Assembly (NCBI GenBank): GCA_036561085.1 | Contig: DATBPY010000218.1 | Span: 1 to 7,603, forward strand | DNA length: 7,603 bases | Source of the DNA: CAILHX01 sp036561085 | GTDB taxonomy: Bacteria; Pseudomonadota; Gammaproteobacteria; Burkholderiales; Methylophilaceae | Reading direction: 5' to 3' | Part shown: piece by piece, positions 4,573 to 7,603 of the stretch | How positions within the stretch are numbered: the stretch's first letter is position 1 | Layout: each line of letters begins with the position of its first letter | The notes under the pieces: generated by a model | The model's input: only the letters and a program-made list of their open reading frames with translations | What the model was told of the DNA's origin: nothing | Database searches by the model: none | Program-made: the position numbers and the translations under genes

Positions 4573-6108
4573 ATGAATCTGCTTAACGCGCTGGCCAAAG
4601 TTGGCGGCATGACTTTTCTGTCCCGGTTGCTCGGCTTTGTACGCGACACGCTGGTGGCGCGGATGTTCGGTGCGGGTATTTACACGGACGCATTTTTCAC
4701 GGCTTTCAAAATACCTAATCTGCTGCGGCGTATCTTTGCAGAAGGCGCTTTTTCGCAAGCCTTCGTGCCGGTGCTGGCGGAATATAAAAACAGGCGGGGG
4801 CATGAGGCCTCCAAGCTGTTATTGGATCATATCGCCAGCGTGCTGTTTGTAGTGTTGCTTATCGTATCCGTCATCGGTATTTTAGCAGCGCCGGCGGTAG
4901 TGTATGTCAGTGCTCCCGGTTTTGCCGCTACCCCTGAAAAGTTCCAGATCACCGTAAACATGCTACGGCTGACTTTTCCCTATATCTTTTTCATCTCATT
5001 GGTGGCGCTGGCGGGCGGTGTACTCAATACCTACCACCGGTTTTCCGTGGCAGCGTTTACGCCTACGCTACTGAACGTATCGTTTATAGTCGGCACCCTG
5101 TTTTTTGCCAAATACTTTCACCCGCCTGTGATGGTGCTAGCGTACGCGGTGTTACTGGGAGGGGTTCTGCAACTGGTTTGGCAGATACCGTATCTGAAGA
5201 AGATAGATATGCTCCCCACCTTCCGCCTCGATTTCAAGGATGAAGGTGTATGGCGGATTTTGAAATTAATGGGTCCAGCTGTATTCGGCGTGTCCATCGC
5301 ACAATTATCTTTGTTGATCAATACTATTTTCGCCTCGTTCTTGGCCAATGGCAGCGTGTCCTGGCTATATTATGCCGACCGTCTGATGGAGTTCCCCACC
5401 GGGGTGCTGGGTGCGGCATTAGGTACGATTTTACTGCCCAGTTTATCCAAGAGTTTTACCGATAACAGTCATGATGAGTACTCGGAACTATTGGATTGGG
5501 GCTTACGCCTGACTTTGTTGTTAGCCCTGCCTGCCGCTGTGGCACTTGCGGTATTGGCTGTGCCGCTTATTTGCGGCTTGTTCTACTACGGCGCATTCAG
5601 TGTGCACGATGTGTGGATGACAAGGGAGGCTCTGCTGGCCTACAGTTTGGGCCTGCTGGGCTTGATATTGGTGAAAGTGCTCGCCCCTGGTTTTTACGCG
5701 CGGCAAAATATCAAAACTCCTGTCAAGATCGCCATAGCCACGCTCACCGCGACGCAATTGATGAACCTGGCGTTCATTTGGAAACTGCATCACGCCGGTC
5801 TGGCGCTCTCTATCGGTTTGGGCGCGTGTATGAATGCCGGGTTGCTTTATTACCACTTGCGCAAGGACGGAATCTTCCAGCCTCAGCCTGGCTGGGGTAT
5901 CTTTCTGGCCAGAGTCGGCGGTGCTGCAATCGTGATGGCAGTAGTGCTGAACTTTGCCATGGTCAGCAATGATCTCTGGTTCCATCTTGCTGCTAGGACA
6001 CGCCTGCTTTATCTGCTGGCACTCGTTGCCGTGGGTGCGGTGAGTTACTTTGCAGCGCTGTTGTTGTTTGGCATTCGTGTCAAACATTATGTGAAACGCG
6101 CGGTCTGA
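4573..6108 (+). CDS. murJ: lipid II flippase MurJ
   Basis: This 511-residue polytopic inner-membrane protein of the MOP superfamily has about 14 membrane segments. It flips lipid II from the cytoplasmic to the periplasmic face for peptidoglycan synthesis. The N-terminus (MNLLNALAKVGGMTFLSRLL) is canonical and fixes the start. Charged residues important in E. coli MurJ are present at the same numbers: R18, R24, D39, R52, E57 and R270 (in YYADRLMEFP). Length is normal. No Shine-Dalgarno is visible before the ATG, and a possible -10 lies 11 nt upstream, so the message may have a very short leader. It is the first gene of a plus-strand cluster, with ribF 8 nt downstream. Older annotation calls this gene mviN. 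Confidence 0.97.
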   Translation: MNLLNALAKVGGMTFLSRLLGFVRDTLVARMFGAGIYTDAFFTAFKIPNLLRRIFAEGAFSQAFVPVLAEYKNRRGHEASKLLLDHIASVLFVVLLIVSVIGILAAPAVVYVSAPGFAATPEKFQITVNMLRLTFPYIFFISLVALAGGVLNTYHRFSVAAFTPTLLNVSFIVGTLFFAKYFHPPVMVLAYAVLLGGVLQLVWQIPYLKKIDMLPTFRLDFKDEGVWRILKLMGPAVFGVSIAQLSLLINTIFASFLANGSVSWLYYADRLMEFPTGVLGAALGTILLPSLSKSFTDNSHDEYSELLDWGLRLTLLLALPAAVALAVLAVPLICGLFYYGAFSVHDVWMTREALLAYSLGLLGLILVKVLAPGFYARQNIKTPVKIAIATLTATQLMNLAFIWKLHHAGLALSIGLGACMNAGLLYYHLRKDGIFQPQPGWGIFLARVGGAAIVMAVVLNFAMVSNDLWFHLAARTRLLYLLALVAVGAVSYFAALLLFGIRVKHYVKRAV

Positions 6109-6116
6109 ATCTCCTC

Positions 6117-7046
6117 ATGCAAGTATTCCGTCATTTCCCTGAGAAATCCGAAGCACCCTGCGTACTCGCCATCGGCAATTTCGATGGGCTGCATATCGGC
6201 CATCAGGCCATTTTGCGACGCTTGAAAGAAGAAGCGGATGCTAATCGAATACTCAGTTGCGTAATGACTTTCGAACCGCATGCGCGCGAATTCTTCGACC
6301 CAAAAAATGCCCCGGCAAGATTGACTTCCTTGCGCGAAAAACTTGAGATGTTCGAGGCTGCAGGTATCGACAAAGTACACGTCTGCCATTTCGATGCTGC
6401 GTTTGCTGCGATGAGTGCGCAGAGTTTCATGCACGATATCCTGCATCGTTCACTGGCAGTCAAGCAGGTGATGGTGGGTAAGGATTTCTGTTTCGGTGCT
6501 AAACGTAGCGGTAACCTGCACACGCTGCAAACAGGCGGTGAAGAGTTGGGTTTTACGGTTGCCGCCGTACCCAATGTGATGTTTGGCGACATGCGTGTTT
6601 CCAGCACAGAGGTACGTTCGGCGTTGGCTGCCGGCGATCTGCAGCGTGCCCAGGCGCTGCTGGGGCGGCCTTACACTATCAGCGGTCATATCGTGCACGG
6701 CGACCAGTTAGGTCGCGAGCTGGGTTATCCCACTGCCAATGTGCAAATGCACCACGATAACCCGCCGCTCATGGGCATCTATGCGGTAAAATTGACGGGT
6801 GTGGATAATATGCCGTTGCCCGGTGTCGCCAGTTTGGGCGTGAGGCCGACGGTAAAGAACAACGGTAAACCCACTTTAGAGGTGCATCTGTTCGATTTTG
6901 ACCGTGATATTTACGGCCAGCATGTGCAAGTGCAGTTTTTGAAAAAAATCCGTGAAGAATTGAAGTTTCCCGATTTAGATGCACTCAAGAGTGCGATGGC
7001 TGCCGACGAAAAGGTAGCCAGAGAATTTTTTATGACTGACGAATAA
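6117..7046 (+). CDS. ribF: bifunctional riboflavin kinase / FMN adenylyltransferase (FAD synthetase)
   Basis: The 309-residue cytoplasmic enzyme converts riboflavin to FMN and then FAD using ATP. The N-terminal nucleotidyltransferase domain (about 14-170) shows GNFDGLHIGH (residues 20-29, with the HxGH site H26-H29), TFEPHAREFF (51-60) and the SSTEVR segment (162-167, usually S-S-T-x-I/V-R). The C-terminal riboflavin kinase domain shows GYPTAN (203-208), GVRPT (241-245) and EVHLFDF (255-261), which contains the expected catalytic Glu. The start MQVFR is the typical one. The sequence before it (CTCCTC) is not a Shine-Dalgarno, and the ATG is 8 nt past the murJ stop, so translation is probably coupled to murJ. 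Its stop codon touches the ileS start. Confidence 0.98.
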   Translation: MQVFRHFPEKSEAPCVLAIGNFDGLHIGHQAILRRLKEEADANRILSCVMTFEPHAREFFDPKNAPARLTSLREKLEMFEAAGIDKVHVCHFDAAFAAMSAQSFMHDILHRSLAVKQVMVGKDFCFGAKRSGNLHTLQTGGEELGFTVAAVPNVMFGDMRVSSTEVRSALAAGDLQRAQALLGRPYTISGHIVHGDQLGRELGYPTANVQMHHDNPPLMGIYAVKLTGVDNMPLPGVASLGVRPTVKNNGKPTLEVHLFDFDRDIYGQHVQVQFLKKIREELKFPDLDALKSAMAADEKVAREFFMTDE

Positions 7047-7603
7047 ATGACGCAACCATCCGCCCCGAAACCTGACACTAAGGTCAACCTGCTCGATACG
7101 CCTTTCCCCATGCGTGGCGACCTGCCCAAGCGCGAACCGGCTTGGGTTAAGGGCTGGCAGGAAGCGCAACTGTATCAACGCATACGCCAAGCGCGCAAAG
7201 GCGCGAAGAAATTCATCCTGCATGATGGCCCGCCTTATGCCAACGGCGACATCCATATCGGACATGCAGTGAACAAGATACTCAAAGACATCATCGTCAA
7301 AGCCAAGACTTTGGGTGGGTTCGATGCGCCTTATGTGCCGGGTTGGGATTGTCACGGCCTGCCTATCGAACTGATGGTGGAAAAAACGCACGGCAAGGAG
7401 ATAGCTCCCGCCAAATTCCGCGAACTGTGTCGTGCCTATGCCGCAGAACAGATAGCCAGGCAGAAGGCCGACTTTATCCGTCTGGGCGTGCTGGGTGATT
7501 GGGATAATCCCTACCTCACCATGGATTTCAAGACCGAAGCCGACATCATGCGCTCGCTCGGCGAGATCTATAAGAACGGCTATCTGTATCAAGGCAGTAA
7601 GCC
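7047..7603 (+). CDS. ileS: isoleucyl-tRNA synthetase, N-terminal part (runs off the window)
   Basis: The open frame begins with an ATG directly after the ribF TAA and continues to the window edge (185 full codons out of an expected 920-950). It charges tRNA-Ile with isoleucine. The class I synthetase fold is shown by LHDGPPYANGDIHIGHAVNK (residues 58-77), whose HIGH motif is H70-H73, and by VPGWDCHGLPIE (97-108). The N-terminal NLLDTPFPMRGDLPKREPAW (14-33) is typical of bacterial IleS. The KMSKS loop, editing domain and zinc site lie outside the window. No clear Shine-Dalgarno is present in the end of ribF, so reinitiation after ribF is likely. Confidence 0.97.
   Translation, partial: MTQPSAPKPDTKVNLLDTPFPMRGDLPKREPAWVKGWQEAQLYQRIRQARKGAKKFILHDGPPYANGDIHIGHAVNKILKDIIVKAKTLGGFDAPYVPGWDCHGLPIELMVEKTHGKEIAPAKFRELCRAYAAEQIARQKADFIRLGVLGDWDNPYLTMDFKTEADIMRSLGEIYKNGYLYQGSK

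Noticed and set aside
5521..6087. 188-codon minus-strand open frame opposite murJ
   Set aside because: It is the complement of membrane-segment codons of murJ; its Gln/His-rich product is typical of such shadows.
6975..7592. 205-codon minus-strand open frame across the ribF end and ileS
   Set aside because: The overlapping plus-strand sequence encodes clear RibF and IleS motifs; the antisense product has no recognisable features.
1..7603. CRISPR array, tRNA, rRNA, insertion sequence
   Set aside because: No regularly spaced repeats, tRNA-like cloverleaf, rRNA sequence, transposase frame or terminal inverted repeats with target duplication were seen by eye.

Overview
The window looks like a chromosomal segment of a betaproteobacterium, most likely from the Nitrosomonadales/Gallionellaceae side of that class. 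This placement is an inference: S20, MurJ, RibF and the IleS N-terminus all read like betaproteobacterial proteins, and rpsT close to murJ-ribF-ileS is a familiar arrangement there. No rRNA or marker tree is available to confirm it.

Layout. Positions 1-51 may be the 3' end of an unidentified plus-strand gene. It would converge on rpsT (S20, minus, 129-392) across a bidirectional terminator at about 77-105. rpsT has a good sigma70 promoter (462-490) and a leader with three overlapping AT-rich inverted repeats next to its ribosome binding site. Two large minus-strand genes follow (514-2931 and 3092-4414). An AT-rich intergenic region then separates them from the plus-strand housekeeping cluster murJ (lipid II flippase), ribF (riboflavin kinase/FAD synthetase) and ileS (isoleucyl-tRNA synthetase, cut off by the window end). 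In that cluster the spacing is 8 nt and then 0 nt, so it is probably cotranscribed.

The accessory pair is the interesting part. The gene transcribed first (4414 to 3092) encodes a signal peptide, TPR-like helical repeats and an outer-membrane beta-barrel with a GHDSNVN-type motif, the layout of Slam / DUF560 (type XI secretion) translocons. The gene downstream of it (2931 to 514) encodes an exported 805-residue protein with an N-terminal FecR domain, a Ser/Thr/Asn/Gly-rich linker and two related C-terminal lobes. The last lobe ends in a Gly-rich pattern like the terminal barrel of transferrin-binding protein B, the domain recognised in Slam cargo. The reading offered here is a dedicated translocon and cargo pair whose cargo is soluble (no lipobox), bilobed and carries a FecR domain. 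The ligand and function of the cargo are unknown.
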